Assembly: GCA_023205875.1 (NCBI GenBank)
Contig: CP060769.1
Coordinates: 186,001 to 250,000, forward strand
From: Chloropicon primus
Taxonomy: Eukaryota; Chlorophyta; Chloropicophyceae; Chloropicales; Chloropicaceae
Direction of reading: 5' to 3'
Length of the DNA stretch: 64,000 nt
The notes beneath the pieces are model-generated. The model ran no database searches, was not told the DNA's origin, and saw only the letters and a list, made by a program, of their open reading frames with translations. Within the stretch, counting starts at the first letter, position 1; the number at the start of each line of letters is the position of its first letter. This document shows positions 8,577 through 19,396 of the stretch, one piece after another. A program made the translations under genes and the position numbers.

Positions 8577-9477
8577 ATGGCAGCAAGGGACAGGCCGGAG
8601 TGCAAGATTGCTCCCTCGATTCTGAGTGCTGACTTTGCGAGGCTTGCGGAGGAGAGCAAGAGGATGATCAGTTGCGGGGCGGACTGGCTTCACGTGGACG
8701 TGATGGTAAGTCGAACGGCAACGGAAGACCTCTCTGCGGGATTGATCTGACTGACAACCACTCGTGATTGGTTGCTTTTTGGTGCTTCTCTTCGACCGGG
8801 ACGAACTCGCAGGACGGGCATTTCGTTCCCAATCTCACGATTGGCGCGCCAGTCGTCAAGTCTCTGAGGAAGAATCTGCCTGACGCGTTTTTGGACTGTC
8901 ACCTGATGGTATCGAACCCAAAGCAGTGGATCCTCGACTTTGCCAAGGCTGGGGCGAGCCTGTACAACTTCCACTTGGAGTGTGTGGTGAGTGCCGCAGT
9001 CCGAGACTCGCTTGCTGCTTCTTTGCCTAACCTGACCATTTGAACCGCTGCCTCTCCCAAAAACCAAAGATGGACGACAACACGAACGAGGAGCAAGCCA
9101 CCGAGCTACGATCTCTGATCAACGAAGTGAAAGCGAGCGGCATGAAAGTGGGCATATCGATCAAGCCAAAGACTCCGGCGGAGTGGATCGTCCCCTTCTT
9201 GGGTGAGATTGACATGGTCAACGTTCTGACGGTGGAGCCTGGCTTTGGTGGACAAAAGTTCATGAGTGATATTGTAGGAAAGTGCAAAATCATCAGGGAG
9301 GCTTCCAAGGAGGTGCACATCCAGGTGGACGGCGGTGTGGCCCCCTCCACGATCGATGCCTGCGCTGCAGTGGGGGCAAACGTTATCGTTGCAGGTTCAG
9401 CGATCTTTGGTTCGGACAAGCCTCAGGAGGTGATCGCCACTTTGAAGAAGTCCGTTGAGGCTGCCGCCACCGCATGA
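8577..9477 (+). CDS. RPE: Ribulose-phosphate 3-epimerase, probably cytosolic, three exons
   Basis: Interconverts ribulose-5-phosphate and xylulose-5-phosphate in the pentose phosphate pathway. Exons: 8577-8705, 8813-8986 and 9070-9477. Introns begin GTAAGT and GTGAGT and end CGCAG and CAAAG; both are phase 0. The spliced protein has 236 residues, the usual family length. Diagnostic motifs are SILSADF, VDVMDGHFVPN (split exactly by intron 1), [15 protein letters not shown] and QVDGGV, which supply the TIM-barrel metal and phosphate ligands. There is no transit peptide with the ATG at 8577, so this looks like the cytosolic isoform. TGTAA at 9552-9556 is a plausible polyadenylation signal. Confidence 0.95.
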
Positions 9478-9551
9478 AAAGCGCAAGCCTCGCGCTGCTT
9501 GGTGGGGTACGAGCGCAGCCTCCTTGGGTGAAAAGGAAATGCCACTGGCAA

Positions 9552-9556
9552 TGTAA
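9552..9556 (+). terminator. Candidate TGTAA polyadenylation signal of RPE
   Basis: TGTAA 75 nt after the RPE stop. UGUAA is the known polyadenylation signal of chlorophyte algae. Confidence 0.4.
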
Positions 9557-9647
9557 CATGATGAAGGCTCAAGGTGATCCACTCTAACGAAGTCCAATAC
9601 CAGTATTCCCGCCTTGTTGCAGTTAGGATCGATCATCCGTTTGGTGA

Positions 9648-9688
9648 CATCCTCACCGCTGGGTCGAGCGAGGGCTCTTTCGAAAGAG
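9648..9688 (-). repeat. Dispersed spacer element, copy B (inverted)
   Basis: On the minus strand it reads CTCTTTCGAAAGAGCCCTCG then CTCGACCCAGCGGTGAGGATG. It matches copy A over both flanks with a gap in the centre. Confidence 0.6.
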
Positions 9689-9953
9689 CAAGAAAAAAAG
9701 TTTAAGCACGTCCACTCCTCTCCTCTCCCCTCTCCCCTCCTCACGCGTTCCCGTCCTCTTCCTCTCTCTCTCTCTCTCTCTCTCGGCCGTTACCTCGCAC
9801 GCACGGCAGGATTAGGTTTTGCCCACCAAAGCCAAAGCCAAAAGAAAAGCAAAAGGCGTCGAGGCGTCAGAGGAAGCGATCGCTCGATCGGTCGACCGAG
9901 GCGCGCGCAAGGGTGGCGCGAGGGGTTGAGGCGAAGGGGGTCGTGACGCAACC

Positions 9954-10165
9954 ATGGCGAAGGGACGTCGTACCCTTCGTTCCGTCGATTACTTCCGTAA
10001 AGTTCCTCGAGACCTTACGGAAGGTTCGTTGAGTGGGGGAGGGATCAGTCTGATCGCGACGGCCGTTATGCTCCTCCTCGTGTTCGGAGAAGTGACGGAT
10101 TACATGAGTAAGAAGACGGTAAGTCGTGACCTCCTCCTCCTCCTCCTCCTCCTCTCTCTCTCTCC

Positions 10166-10228
<63 letters not shown>

Positions 10229-12123
10229 ATGCGGAGGAGCTTCGTTGTGTTTGATCTGACTTTGCGTGAGTCTTGATGGGATCTCATCCCTTTGACTGTG
10301 TCGTGTCGTGTCGTCGTCGGGTGGAGCAGGTGACGGACGTGTATGCGGATACGACGAACGATGGGAAGCTGAGGATCAACTTTGACGTGTACTTCCACGA
10401 GGTGAGTTGCGAGCACCTCAGTGTTGACGTGCTCGACGTCATTGGAAACCTCAAGAGCAACGTGACAGCGAGCGTGAAAAAGTTGGCGAAGAAGACGACA
10501 AACGAGTTTGTGCAGCGGGATGGGTCAGTGGGGGGGACGGGAAAGACGAGGACGAGTTGGCTGTCGAGGGGATTCTTCTCCGGTGCCACGCTCAAGGAGG
10601 AAAGTCAGGAGGAGAGGAGGGCTCTGCAAGCGGTGGAGCCGCACTACCACGGCGACCACGTCTTGAAGAGCGGGGAGGAGTCTGACTTCGTCAAGGAGTG
10701 GGAAAACCTTCACCCTGACCTGGTGGAGTGGTACAAGGGAATGGGCGTGTTCAAGAATCTGATAGACCACGACAAGGAGTTGATTAAGTCGGCGATGGCC
10801 CTGACTCTGTCTTGGGAGCAAGATAATTATGATGACGATCCTGATCAGAAGAAGACGGTGTACAAGGGGGGCAAGCAAGCGAGCTTTGACGTGACCTCCA
10901 TGGAGGAAATCAAGGACCTCGCGGACGAGTACAACATCTTGCTCGTTGACTTCCACGCGCCTTGGTGCTCTCACTGCCAGAAATTCTCGCCGACGTGGGA
11001 GAAGCTGGCGTATTACTTCAACACTGCCCTGCACGCCATGGAGGAGGTCTACACGGGCAAGACAGGCGATTGGACCAAAGCTCCGGCGGCAATCGATTTG
11101 CAGACTCCAGGCAAAAAGATGGAGAACCTCCCGAAAGGCAAAGTCTTGGTGGCGAACGTGAACTGCGTGCAGTACCCGAAGGTTTGCAAGGAGCACAAGA
11201 TCATGGGCTACCCTGCGATCAGGATCTACAAGAATCACGCAGCCCACCACCACTCTACCCACGAGACCCATATCAACATGCTCACCGAGTACACCGCTTA
11301 CTCGGGCGGACGGTCGATATCGGAGATGGTTAAATTTGGTTTGACTTCGATCTCAGAGTTCTACCCAAAGAGGAAGGACTTTGTTTCTTTGCTGATCTCC
11401 GAGGAGGGCGACATGCCTCACAAGGACGAGGATGCTCACCCCAGCGTGGTGAGCAACGTTCCTGTGTTGAAGCCGATGGAGGCCTCCACCAGGAGCATGT
11501 CGGAGAGGCACACCATGGAGGGCTGCAGGATCACGGGATACGCCGACAGCTCGAGGGTCCCTGGAGTGGTGCGATTCTCCGTGACCGACGAGAAGGGCGC
11601 CACGGACTTTGATCCAAACGTCCTGAACATGACGCACGAGGTGAAATCATTTTGGTTTGGAGCTCACAAGCTCGAACCGCACATGGATGAATACTTGCTG
11701 AAGTACAACCAAGGCTCGCCTTTTGAGAGAAGCTTGAAGTTGGTGGATGACTACAAGCAGTTGCATGTCGCGCAAAAGAGGAAACTAAGCTACCAGCACT
11801 ACATCAAAACCGTTGCCACTTCGATGCTGTGGCAAGGGAGCACGCAGTCCTTCACCGCGTACGAGATGAGTGTGAACACCAATCAGTTTACGGACCCCCC
11901 GGACCGAACAACTTTCCCTTCTGCGATGCCCAGCGTCGTGTTCCATTACGATCTGAGCCCCCTCCAAATTTTGATTCGGGAGGAGAAGGAGACCTTTTTC
12001 AGGTTCATGGTCAACCTGTGCGCTATCGTGGGAGGCGTCTTCACCGTTGCTAGCATGATTGATGGCGTTATACACAGACTTTCTGACGTTGGCCACAAGA
12101 TGCAAATCGGCAAGGCGGGTTAA
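9954..12123 (+). CDS. Plant-type protein disulfide isomerase flanked by ERV41/46 (ERGIC) segments
   Basis: Exon 1 is 9954-10118 (55 codons). The intron is 10119-10329, with donor GTAAGT and acceptor GAGCAG. Exon 2 is 10330-12123. The total is 652 residues. The N-terminus has the ERV motif RSVDYFRKVP followed by a membrane span (about residues 31-47) and INFDVYFHEVSCEHL...DVIG. A thioredoxin domain follows with FHAPWCSHCQKF (active-site CSHC at about residues 268-271). The C-terminus returns to an ERGIC-type lumenal part (VVFHYDLSPLQI) and a second span, MVNLCAIVGGVFTVASMID. This is the architecture of plant PDI-C/PDIL5-3/5-4 proteins of the ER-Golgi shuttle. It is longer than the usual 480 residues because of insertions before and after the thioredoxin domain. 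Confidence 0.9.
10131..10226 (+). repeat. Compound CTC / CT / GT microsatellite in PDI intron 1
   Basis: CTC trinucleotides grade into a CT run and then a GT run of about 15 units, filling nearly half of the 211-bp intron. Confidence 0.95.
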
Positions 12124-12348
12124 ATACTGATTCTATGCTTGTATGATATAACAAAGAGAGAGCTTTGTCTCTTTCTCTCTCTAGCGTGAACTTTTGTGGC
12201 AGTGTACCAACCAAAGGACACAATGATGATCCGTCTCCTCTGTCCTCCGCCTCGCCCTCATCTGTCATGAAATTCAATGATGATGATCAAGATTGAATCT
12301 TGTTGGGTCGTCCACCTTGGTCAGGAGGGGCCAGAGGCCCAGAACACA

Positions 12349-13242
12349 ATGCAGACGAACGGCATGATGCACTCCCGTGGCGGGAGGAAGGTCAATCAAG
12401 CGTAAGTCATCTCACCATGCCTCCCTCCCCCACCCACACCCCCCCTCTCTCTCTCTTGGTCTCTCTCTCTCTTGTCTTTGTCAAAGTGCTGGACAACGAG
12501 TTGGTTTGGTTTGTTCCCTACGAGTTGGTGGCACAGCGTGAAGGGGATGGGAACGATTTCGTGGGTGGCGCTTCCTTCTGACATTGGTTTTCGCTCCTTT
12601 ATGCTTAGTGGCTATGCTGACGTGAGAACGCGTCATGGCGAGGAAAGGTTGAGGGGGAAGGATGGTGGCTTCGACTTTATTGATTTCATCGAAGGCCAGT
12701 TTGGAGCCATCTTGTACTCCATGGTCCTGTTTCTGTTGTTCTTTATGGTCATATTCTCGACCGTCATGCGTTTCATGCTGGTAAGTGTCGTGCCCTGTCC
12801 TCCTGCGAGCAACAGACCAAAGGGGACGTCTCACGGTTTGCTCGGTCACACCGGTTCAAAGATGAGAAGAAGGAGAGGAACCCAACTCTGACTTGCTGTT
12901 TTGATTTGTTTTGTTCGCCGCCTCTTTGGACGTTGCACGACTCAGGAGAAAGAGTCTCACTTGAGGTTCTTCCGAAAGATGCAATTCATCGCTGGTGTCC
13001 TGTCCACTCTCGCCCTGGTGTCACCGTTTCTTATTCCATACCTTCACTTGTGCTACAAGGAAGTGATGCTCGAGAACCACCACCACAACAGGGGAACAAG
13101 GCTCGTCATTGCCTTGAACTTGACGCTTCGGAGGGCCAAAAGGACAATCAAAACGCTTGCCCTTCGCCTGGAAAACAAGTACAGGACGATTCGAGGGTTG
13201 TCGCCCAAAGCTGTCCCCTCGCGGTACAAACTCGTTGTCTGA
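12349..13242 (+). CDS. Unknown 173-residue protein with two predicted membrane spans, three exons
   Basis: Proposed exons are 12349-12401, 12609-12780 and 12946-13242. The first intron has donor GTAAGT and a strong pyrimidine-rich acceptor (CTTTATGCTTAG). The second runs from GTAAGT to ACTCAG. The joined frame is open throughout. An acceptor at 12500 also keeps the frame and would add 36 residues, so exon 2 is not fully certain. Predicted spans are AILYSMVLFLLFFMVIFSTV (about residues 53-72) and IAGVLSTLALVSPFLIPYL (about residues 90-108). A basic C-terminal tail follows, rich in R and K. I do not recognise the family. It is probably an integral membrane protein of an internal membrane. TGTAA lies 124 nt past the stop, at 13366. 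Confidence 0.65.
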
Positions 13243-13677
13243 TGAATTGTCTGCAACAAGTTCAAGGTGATCCAAGCAATGAAGAATCACCTTGACCTTT
13301 GAAGAAGAAGCGGAGGTGACACACGTGCCTCTGCTCAGTAACACTAGCACTAACACACCCATCCTTGTAATAACAAAACAAAACAAAACACCTTTCATCC
13401 CTCTCATCATCCCTCCCTCCCTCCTCCTCCTCCTCTCTCTCTGTGATGGTTCAGCATGGAATGGATGGTGCTGACAGAGACAGAGACAGAGAAAGGGAGG
13501 GAGAAGGGCAGATCACCTTGCCCCTCCTCTTCTTCCTCCTCCTCCCTCCCTCTCATCATCCCTCCCTCCTCCTCTCCCTCTTCATCCATCCCATCCTCTC
13601 CTCTCCTCCTCTGGGAAAAGTGAAGAGAGAGAGAGAGAGAGAGCAGTTGTCTGTCGACGAGGAGGGAACCGAAGAGC
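13243..13677. other. Spacer with pyrimidine and purine tracts
   Basis: 435 bp. It holds an AACAAAACAAAAC run at about 13373-13390, long CCTCCCT tracts (13405-13440 and 13515-13610) and a GA run at 13624-13643 just before the next start. No gene is seen. Confidence 0.6.
13366..13370 (+). terminator. Candidate TGTAA polyadenylation signal
   Basis: TGTAA 124 nt after the stop of the two-span membrane protein. Confidence 0.3.
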
Positions 13678-14493
13678 ATGAGCATGAGCACGACGGCCAT
13701 GGCGCCGAGGACGGGAGCTTCCGCTTCGACGGTCTCCCTCGCGCACACCAGCAGGAGGTCCCTCTGCCTGCGAAGCTCCGTCGCAAGAAGAGACCGCGTC
13801 TTCAAGTCCAGAGCTTCGTTGAATGGGAATGGGAATGAGAATGGGAGTGAGAATGAGACTGGTGGCGGTCAAGCGAGCGGGCTTTACTTTGTGGATAAGT
13901 TGATGGAGGATCCCGTGAATGCTCTTCTCGTTCTTGGTCCTCGTGCTCTTGCAGGTGCCATCGATTCTTTGCCCAAGTCAGTGGATGAGATCCAGCAGGA
14001 GACGGAACAGGTGAGAGACAGGTTGGCCATGTTGGCTCAAGACCCGAGGCCATGGGACGTGAAGAGCGAGCTTGTGGTGCGTGAGGCGGACAAGCAGTTG
14101 GAGGAGCTGGTTGAGAAGGGAACCAGAGCTTTGGGGGATCAGGAGTCCTCGGGCTTCTCCTCGGCGACGACGACGTCATCGGCAGGGACCTCGCCTGCGA
14201 TGACAGAGGAAGAGGAGCAGAGTTACCAGGAGCTCTCTAGGAAGGTGGCGGAGTTCACCAACTTGTATTTGCTGCTGCAGGAGCTTAAGAACGCGAGGAA
14301 GAAGTACGAAGCCGCCGAGGAGATGGACGCCAAGATGGCTTTGGGTATCTTGGAGGACACGAAGTCTAGTTTGTCCCACAGGCTGACGGAACTCAGCGAG
14401 GGCTTGGAGGAGGACTTCGACCTGCCTTTCAAGGAGCTCATCGAGGAGGCCAAGGAGGCTTGCTCTTTCCCCTCGGAGGCATCGTCAGAGTAG
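13678..14493 (+). CDS. Probable plastid-targeted protein of unknown function
   Basis: 271 residues, intronless. The first 50 or so residues are rich in S, T, A and R with almost no acidic residues (MSMSTTAMAPRTGASASTVS), as in plastid transit peptides. A low-complexity N/G/E linker follows. The mature part is acidic and helical (PRALAGAIDSLPKSVDEIQQ; LYLLLQELKNARKKYEAAEE) and probably forms coiled coils. No catalytic motif is visible and I do not recognise the family. It is tail-to-tail with PRP28 at a distance of 80 bp. Confidence 0.8.
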   Translation: MSMSTTAMAPRTGASASTVSLAHTSRRSLCLRSSVARRDRVFKSRASLNGNGNENGSENETGGGQASGLYFVDKLMEDPVNALLVLGPRALAGAIDSLPKSVDEIQQETEQVRDRLAMLAQDPRPWDVKSELVVREADKQLEELVEKGTRALGDQESSGFSSATTTSSAGTSPAMTEEEEQSYQELSRKVAEFTNLYLLLQELKNARKKYEAAEEMDAKMALGILEDTKSSLSHRLTELSEGLEEDFDLPFKELIEEAKEACSFPSEASSE

Positions 14494-14573
14494 CTTTTCC
14501 AGAGACAGAGGCGCGGCGGCAAATCATACTGAGTAGTATTTGTGCAAATATAAACATTTTTTCCCCCTCTCGG

Positions 14574-16664
14574 TCACCTTCTCCCCCTCGAAGAATCGAA
14601 ACCGCTCCCAGGCCTCGTCCTGGCGGCCTCTTGTTTGGCCAGCTCCCCAGGCACTTTTTGGTTCGCCTCCTTCAGCAGTTGGACCAAATCGTAAAATATT
14701 TTCTCGTCCCCCATCGTGAGCAGAGACACGGCGTGGCCTTTCTTTCCAGCTCTTCCCGTCCTTCCTATCCTGTGGGTGTACGACTCGATGTTGTCCGGCA
14801 TGTCGTAATTGATCACTTTGGTGACATCGGCAACGTCAATACCTCTGCCAGCAACATCCGTGGCGACCAGGACGTTGCACCGTTTGGTCTTGAAATCCTT
14901 GATCGCCGTCTCTCTCTGTTCTTGGGCCTTGCCTCCGTGCAGGACACAGCAATAGTGCCCCAGCCTCTCCACCTGCCTGGCAACGGTGTTGCACTGGCTC
15001 TTCGTGTTTACGAACACAATGCACTGCTTGTTCTCGTCGTCGTAAATCTCCTCGAGCTCGTGCTGCAGCTTCCTTGGCTTCTCATTATCCTTGATGAGCC
15101 TTATCGTCTGAGCCACGTTCGCTCCCGCCTTTCCTGCCCTGCCAATCGTCACGACAACTGGCGCCCTCAAGTACTTTTTCGCCAGCCTCTCCACCGCGGG
15201 AGGCATCGTGGCGCTGAACATGTAGGTCGTCCGGTACACCTTGTCCTCCTCCAGCAGGACGTTTTCGTCCTCTGGCTTCAGGTTGGTGCTGGGCATCGAG
15301 TCCAGAATCCCTTGGACCTGGGGCTCGAAGCCCATGTCAATCATTCTGTCGGCTTCGTCCAGGACCACGTAGTTGCACTGGTTGAGCACAGCGTACGAGC
15401 TCTGCAAGCAGTCCAGCAGCCTACCCGGAGTTGCGATGACGATTTCGCACCCTTGCCTCAGCTTCGCCCCCTGCTCCATGATGCTCTGGCCTCCTACCAC
15501 GCAAACGACTTTGTACCCCATGTGCCTCGCGAACTTCACTGTCTCCTCCTCAATCTGCTGAGCCAGCTCTCGAGTGGGGGCCAGGACGATCGCGTAGGGG
15601 CCGTCTGCGACTCTGCTTTCCGTCATCGGTGGCTGCTTGCTGATGTAGGCCAGCATGGGGAGAACGAAGGCACAGGTCTTTCCGGATCCGGTCTCTGCCA
15701 CGCCGATGACGTCCCTCTGCTGCAAGCCAATGGGCATCGCTGCCATTTGGATGGGGCTCGGCTTCTTGTACCCCGAGTCCCTGACCGCCTGCATGATGTT
15801 GTCTTGGATCAACCTCCCGGCGTCGTCCCAGCTCCTGAACGGCTTTGGTATCCTAACCCCTTTGTACGAGATGTTATGATCCTCTCTGAAGATCCTCCAG
15901 TCCCTCTCCGTCATTTTCTCCAAGGCCTTCTCGCTCCAGTGCTTGTCACTGTCGATGTCGTACCTGCTCGACTTTCTTCCGCGGGAGATGCCTTGGATTT
16001 CCGCCCCGGCCCGGCGGCCCCGGCCAAAGAGAAGGGACGCCTCCACCGGCTTCTGGTACAGCGTGTTCAGATCGCTCGTAGTGTCCTCGGTGGCGTCCCA
16101 CCCGAAGTTGAGCTTGTACTTGTTCGCACCCCTCTTTGCCTTGAGTTCCTTCTCCGCACCCAAATACTGAAGTTTGATGCTCTTCAATTCGCGGGATTTC
16201 TCACTCTCCAAACTCTGCTCCTCGCGCTGGCCGCCGCGCGACTTGCCCCCTGGCGCGTCTCTGCCGCTGCCGCGCCTTCTGTCTTCGCGTCTGTAATGCC
16301 CCTGGTCCCTGCCGCCCCTGTACCGTTCTCGCCGGTAGCCACCGTTCCGGTCCTCCTCCCAATCACCCCTGTTGTACCTCTCCTCCCTGCCGCGCTTCCT
16401 CGAGCCATCTTCTTCCCTGGCCGAGGGCGCCGCCTTGTGCACGGACAACGACGGACCCGCGGCACTCGCAGCGAACTTGCTCTTCTCAACCTTGCTGCCT
16501 CCGGCACCGAGGCCCTTCTTCCTCTCCTCCTCCTCCTCCTCGAGCTTCCGTAGCTCCTCCCTCCTCTTCTTCGACATGAACACGGGCCTGGACTGCGTGT
16601 CATCGAGGTTCTTCTTCCGCTTCAGCAAGTCCTCCAGGGAGACGGGTCCCTTCTTGTCGCTCAT
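14574..16664 (-). CDS. PRP28: DEAD-box RNA helicase of the U5 snRNP, PRP28/DDX23 orthologue
   Basis: 696 residues, intronless. The N-terminal 220 residues are an RS/RE/RG-rich arm, as in DDX23. The start, with [12 protein letters not shown] and [12 protein letters not shown], is characteristic of PRP28. Helicase motifs are complete: Q motif region [18 protein letters not shown], Walker A AETGSGKT (323-330), [24 protein letters not shown] (436-439), SAT (484-486) and [13 protein letters not shown]28 exchanges U1 for U6 at the 5' splice site during spliceosome activation. The length is shorter than human DDX23 (about 820), mostly through a shorter arm. It shares a head-to-head spacer with the DUS gene. 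Confidence 0.94.
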   Translation of the reverse strand: MSDKKGPVSLEDLLKRKKNLDDTQSRPVFMSKKRREELRKLEEEEEERKKGLGAGGSKVEKSKFAASAAGPSLSVHKAAPSAREEDGSRKRGREERYNRGDWEEDRNGGYRRERYRGGRDQGHYRREDRRRGSGRDAPGGKSRGGQREEQSLESEKSRELKSIKLQYLGAEKELKAKRGANKYKLNFGWDATEDTTSDLNTLYQKPVEASLLFGRGRRAGAEIQGISRGRKSSRYDIDSDKHWSEKALEKMTERDWRIFREDHNISYKGVRIPKPFRSWDDAGRLIQDNIMQAVRDSGYKKPSPIQMAAMPIGLQQRDVIGVAETGSGKTCAFVLPMLAYISKQPPMTESRVADGPYAIVLAPTRELAQQIEEETVKFARHMGYKVVCVVGGQSIMEQGAKLRQGCEIVIATPGRLLDCLQSSYAVLNQCNYVVLDEADRMIDMGFEPQVQGILDSMPSTNLKPEDENVLLEEDKVYRTTYMFSATMPPAVERLAKKYLRAPVVVTIGRAGKAGANVAQTIRLIKDNEKPRKLQHELEEIYDDENKQCIVFVNTKSQCNTVARQVERLGHYCCVLHGGKAQEQRETAIKDFKTKRCNVLVATDVAGRGIDVADVTKVINYDMPDNIESYTHRIGRTGRAGKKGHAVSLLTMGDEKIFYDLVQLLKEANQKVPGELAKQEAARTRPGSGFDSSRGRR

Positions 16665-17203
16665 CGCGAAGCTACTTCCTTGTCCCTCGACCTCTTGCCG
16701 ATCCGAGGCAGAACACGAACACCTTCACGCAAACCTTAACGGGTGTTGCCCACAGTCAATTGGCCACGCGACCGAAAAATGCAAAGATCGTGAGACAACG
16801 CTTCGTATCCCACCCTCTCCTCCCCCTCTCCTCGCCGTCCTCGCCGTCACCGTCTTCGACAAGGCGACACAATCGGGTACTTCCTCCTTCACTTTCTGGA
16901 ACAAAAGTCGATGCCTCGACCAATCCGAGCACCAAATGGGTCAAGTAAGGTATCGTTGGAAAGATCGCGCGACGCTCTTTCTCCTGGTGGTCTCCGTCTC
17001 TCCTTTAACCCCCTCCTTTGTCGTCAACTTCGTCGACAAACTTCGACAAAGTTTCAACTTCGTCGCCCCAATGGATGACAGTTGGCGGCGACCTAGGCGA
17101 TGAACTGGAACTCGCTGAACCAAACCAGAAGCCACTTGAGGTAGGTCGCTACGGCGAGAGCAATGGGGAGAGGAGGTTGGATCGATCGATTCTCCTTCTC
17201 GCG

Positions 17204-17253
17204 ATCTTTCCGATGAGCCGTCACACGAAAGAAACCGAGCTCTGAGGAGGATG
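17204..17253 (+). repeat. Dispersed spacer element, copy C
   Basis: ATCTTTCCGATGAGCCGTCA, then CACGAAAGAAACCGAGCTCT and GAGGAGGATG. It aligns with copy A along its whole length with roughly a dozen substitutions. Confidence 0.55.
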
Positions 17254-17385
17254 GGAGAGAAAGACAAAACGTTTTGCTGCTGCAGGAGGAAACTTGGTCG
17301 AGAGCTTCCCCTGTCGCGAGAGTTTGGCGGCGAGGCCGAGGGAGGAGGCGAGCGTCGAGAGCTCCGATGGAAAGATGACGTCTTC

Positions 17386-17426
17386 CTCTTTCGTTGGACC
17401 CGTCGGTCGAAGGAAGTGGTGAGGAT
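17386..17426 (+). repeat. Dispersed spacer element, copy D
   Basis: CTCTTTCGTTGGACCCGTCG, then GTCGAAGGAAGTGGTGAGGAT. The two ends match copies A and F; the centre is diverged. Confidence 0.45.
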
Positions 17427-17619
17427 TTGAGAACGAACTGACAGAGGTCTGTGCTCCTTGCTCCATACGCATTGCAGAAGGACGACGACAGGTGCAGGAG
17501 CAGCGACGACGAGGCTGGCGAGGAGCCTGGGAGGTCTAAGACTCAGGAGGTGTGACGTTCGTGTCACCAAGACGAACTGCTTGTCGAGTTTGAGGGGATT
17601 CTCACTGGCTTGTCCAAAC

Positions 17620-19010
17620 ATGACTGCTACGACTGGCGGCAGCGTGGCTGCACAGCCTGCAGGCAACAACAACAAGGTGAGTGCGAGGTTTGGGAGAGGG
17701 CGCGGGTCAGTCTCGAGGGTTTGGGCTCTCCCTCACCGGTGGCTGGTCTCACCTTCCTCACCAACGAAAGCGGATGGGGACGAGCGCCTTTGGTTCCCGT
17801 TGCTGACGCTGCTTTCGGGTCCTGCTTGGTTTTCCCTTGAAAGGTGCGGGCCGTGCCCCTGAACGAAAGGTCCGGAGGTGGGAAGAACAACAAGAAGAGA
17901 AAGGTCAGCGCCACGGCGATACCTCACAAGTACCTGAAGCAGGAGATTCCCGTGATTCCCAAGGAGGAGTCCCTCGCGACGCCGGAGAGAATCGCGGCCT
18001 CTTGGGATTTCTTCAGAAAGATGGGCTCCCCCAAGTATCACGTGGCGCCCATGGTCGACCAGAGCGAGCTCCCCTTCCGCATGCTTTGCAGAAAATACGG
18101 CGCCACTTGCGCTTACACCCCGATGCTCCACGGGAGGCTGTTCGTGGAGGGGGAGAAGTACAGGGAAGAGCACTTTACGACTTGTCCCGAGGATAGGCCG
18201 CTCCTCGCCCAGTTCTGCGCGAACGACCCCCAAGTGCTTCTGCAGGCGGCGAAATACGTCGAGAAGGACTGCGATGGCGTGGACCTCAACTTTGGTTGCC
18301 CGCAGAGAATCGCGAAGAGGGGAAATTACGGAGCCTTCCTCATGGAAGACATGGATACGGCCAAGAGCTTGGTCACCATCTTGGCCAAGAATTTGTCCAT
18401 CCCAGTGACGTGCAAGATCAGAGTTTTCCCGCAGGACGAGCCGAACGGGAAGGAGAAGACCTTGCAGTACGCCAAGATGCTTCAGGACGCCGGGTGCATG
18501 CTCCTGGCGGTCCACGGGAGGACGCGCGACCAGAAGAACACCAAGGAGTTCCGCGCCAACTGGAACATCATCAAGGCGGTGAAGGAGCACCTGGACATTC
18601 CCGTGCTGGCGAATGGGGACATTAGGCACCTCAACGACGCGAACAAGTGCATCGAGTTCACCGGCTGCGAAGGGGTGCTGTCTGCGGACCCCTTGCTCAA
18701 GAATCCGACGCTGTTCAGCACGGAAAAGTCCGAGTTCGGGGAGCCAGACTGTCCCTGGCAGAACTGCCTCATCCTGCAGGAGTACTTGGACCTGTGCGAG
18801 ACGTACCCAACGCCTCAGAGGATGATAAGGGCCCACGTCCACAAGCTGCTGGGCAACTACTTCAGCGTGTTCCCTGACGTGCGCCAGCGCATGAACAACG
18901 AGGTCAGCACGATCCAGCTCTACAGGGACGTGGCGGAGGAGTTGATTGGGCTGATCAAGGAGCACGGGCTGGAGGCGAACAAGCCCGAGGAGGTCAAAGC
19001 CACCGCATGA
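17620..19010 (+). CDS. tRNA-dihydrouridine synthase, DUS1/DUS1L type (positions 16/17)
   Basis: Exon 1 is 17620-17676 (19 codons). The intron is 17677-17843 (GTGAGT to GAAAG), phase 0. Exon 2 is 17844-19010. The total is 407 residues. The FMN-dependent TIM barrel begins with HVAPMVDQSELPFRML. The catalytic cysteine sits in DLNFGCPQ (C171) and is followed by AKRGNYGAFLM. Further motifs are CKIRVF, VHGRTRDQK and VLANGDI. A short N-terminal extension has a KKRK cluster that may be a nuclear signal. The exon 1 frame is also open upstream to 17458, so a longer leader is conceivable. TGTAA at 19041-19045 lies 31 nt past the stop. Confidence 0.92.
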
Positions 19011-19396
19011 GGTGGCTCTTCTGTTGCTTGCTTTCATTGTTGTAATATAGATTGGAAAGAAGAGAGAGAAGACCAAGGGGGGGTCACCCGTCACCAGGAT
19101 CATCCGTCACGTCCCCTCCCTCCTCCTCTTTCCCGCCCGTCACCATTCATCCCAAGTGAGGGCTCTTCAGAAAGATCAAGAGACAACGTATCCATCCATC
19201 CATCCATGATTCCCCTCCCCCTCTCCCCTCCTTCCATCATCATCATCACCTTCCACCCCCATCACCATCACCATCACCATCAAGCTCAAACTCCCTGCCC
19301 GTTAACGGCCGAGCTGAGCAGCAATTATTTTTTTTTGAATTAGGGGGAACGACAGACAGACAGAGACAGTGACCCTCTTGCTCTTGCCGAGTTGTT
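19011..19396. promoter_or_regulatory. Spacer between the DUS gene and the kinase-like gene
   Basis: 386 bp. It holds a TGTAA signal at 19041, CATC and CCAT short tandem runs (about 19190-19206 and 19256-19282) and a weaker inverted copy of the dispersed element at about 19150-19181 (GAAGAGCCCTC on the minus strand). Confidence 0.5.
19041..19045 (+). terminator. Candidate TGTAA polyadenylation signal of the DUS gene
   Basis: TGTAA 31 nt after the stop codon, in the typical position for the chlorophyte signal. Confidence 0.5.

Larger units (their letters stand above)
9478..9953. promoter_or_regulatory. Spacer between RPE and the PDI-ERV gene
   Basis: 476 bp. It holds the RPE 3' UTR, an inverted copy of the dispersed element at 9648-9688, a CT run at about 9761-9784 and a GATCGATCG-type run near 9880-9898 before the PDI start. 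Confidence 0.5.
16665..17619. promoter_or_regulatory. Divergent promoter region, PRP28 / DUS1-type gene
   Basis: 955 bp with no supportable gene. It contains two direct copies of the dispersed element (17204-17253 and 17386-17426). A segment at 16928-16952 (CAAATGGGTCAAGTAAGGTA) is nearly repeated at 7835-7860 upstream of the epimerase. Confidence 0.5.

Noticed and set aside
12501-12608. Exon 2 of the two-span protein starting at 12501
   Set aside because: It keeps the frame, but the acceptor lacks a pyrimidine tract, whereas CTTTATGCTTAG at 12608 is strong. Kept only as an alternative.
16941-17675. A 244-codon minus-strand frame in the PRP28/DUS spacer
   Set aside because: Low-complexity S/R/L product; it covers the repeated elements and overlaps the supported DUS exon 1.
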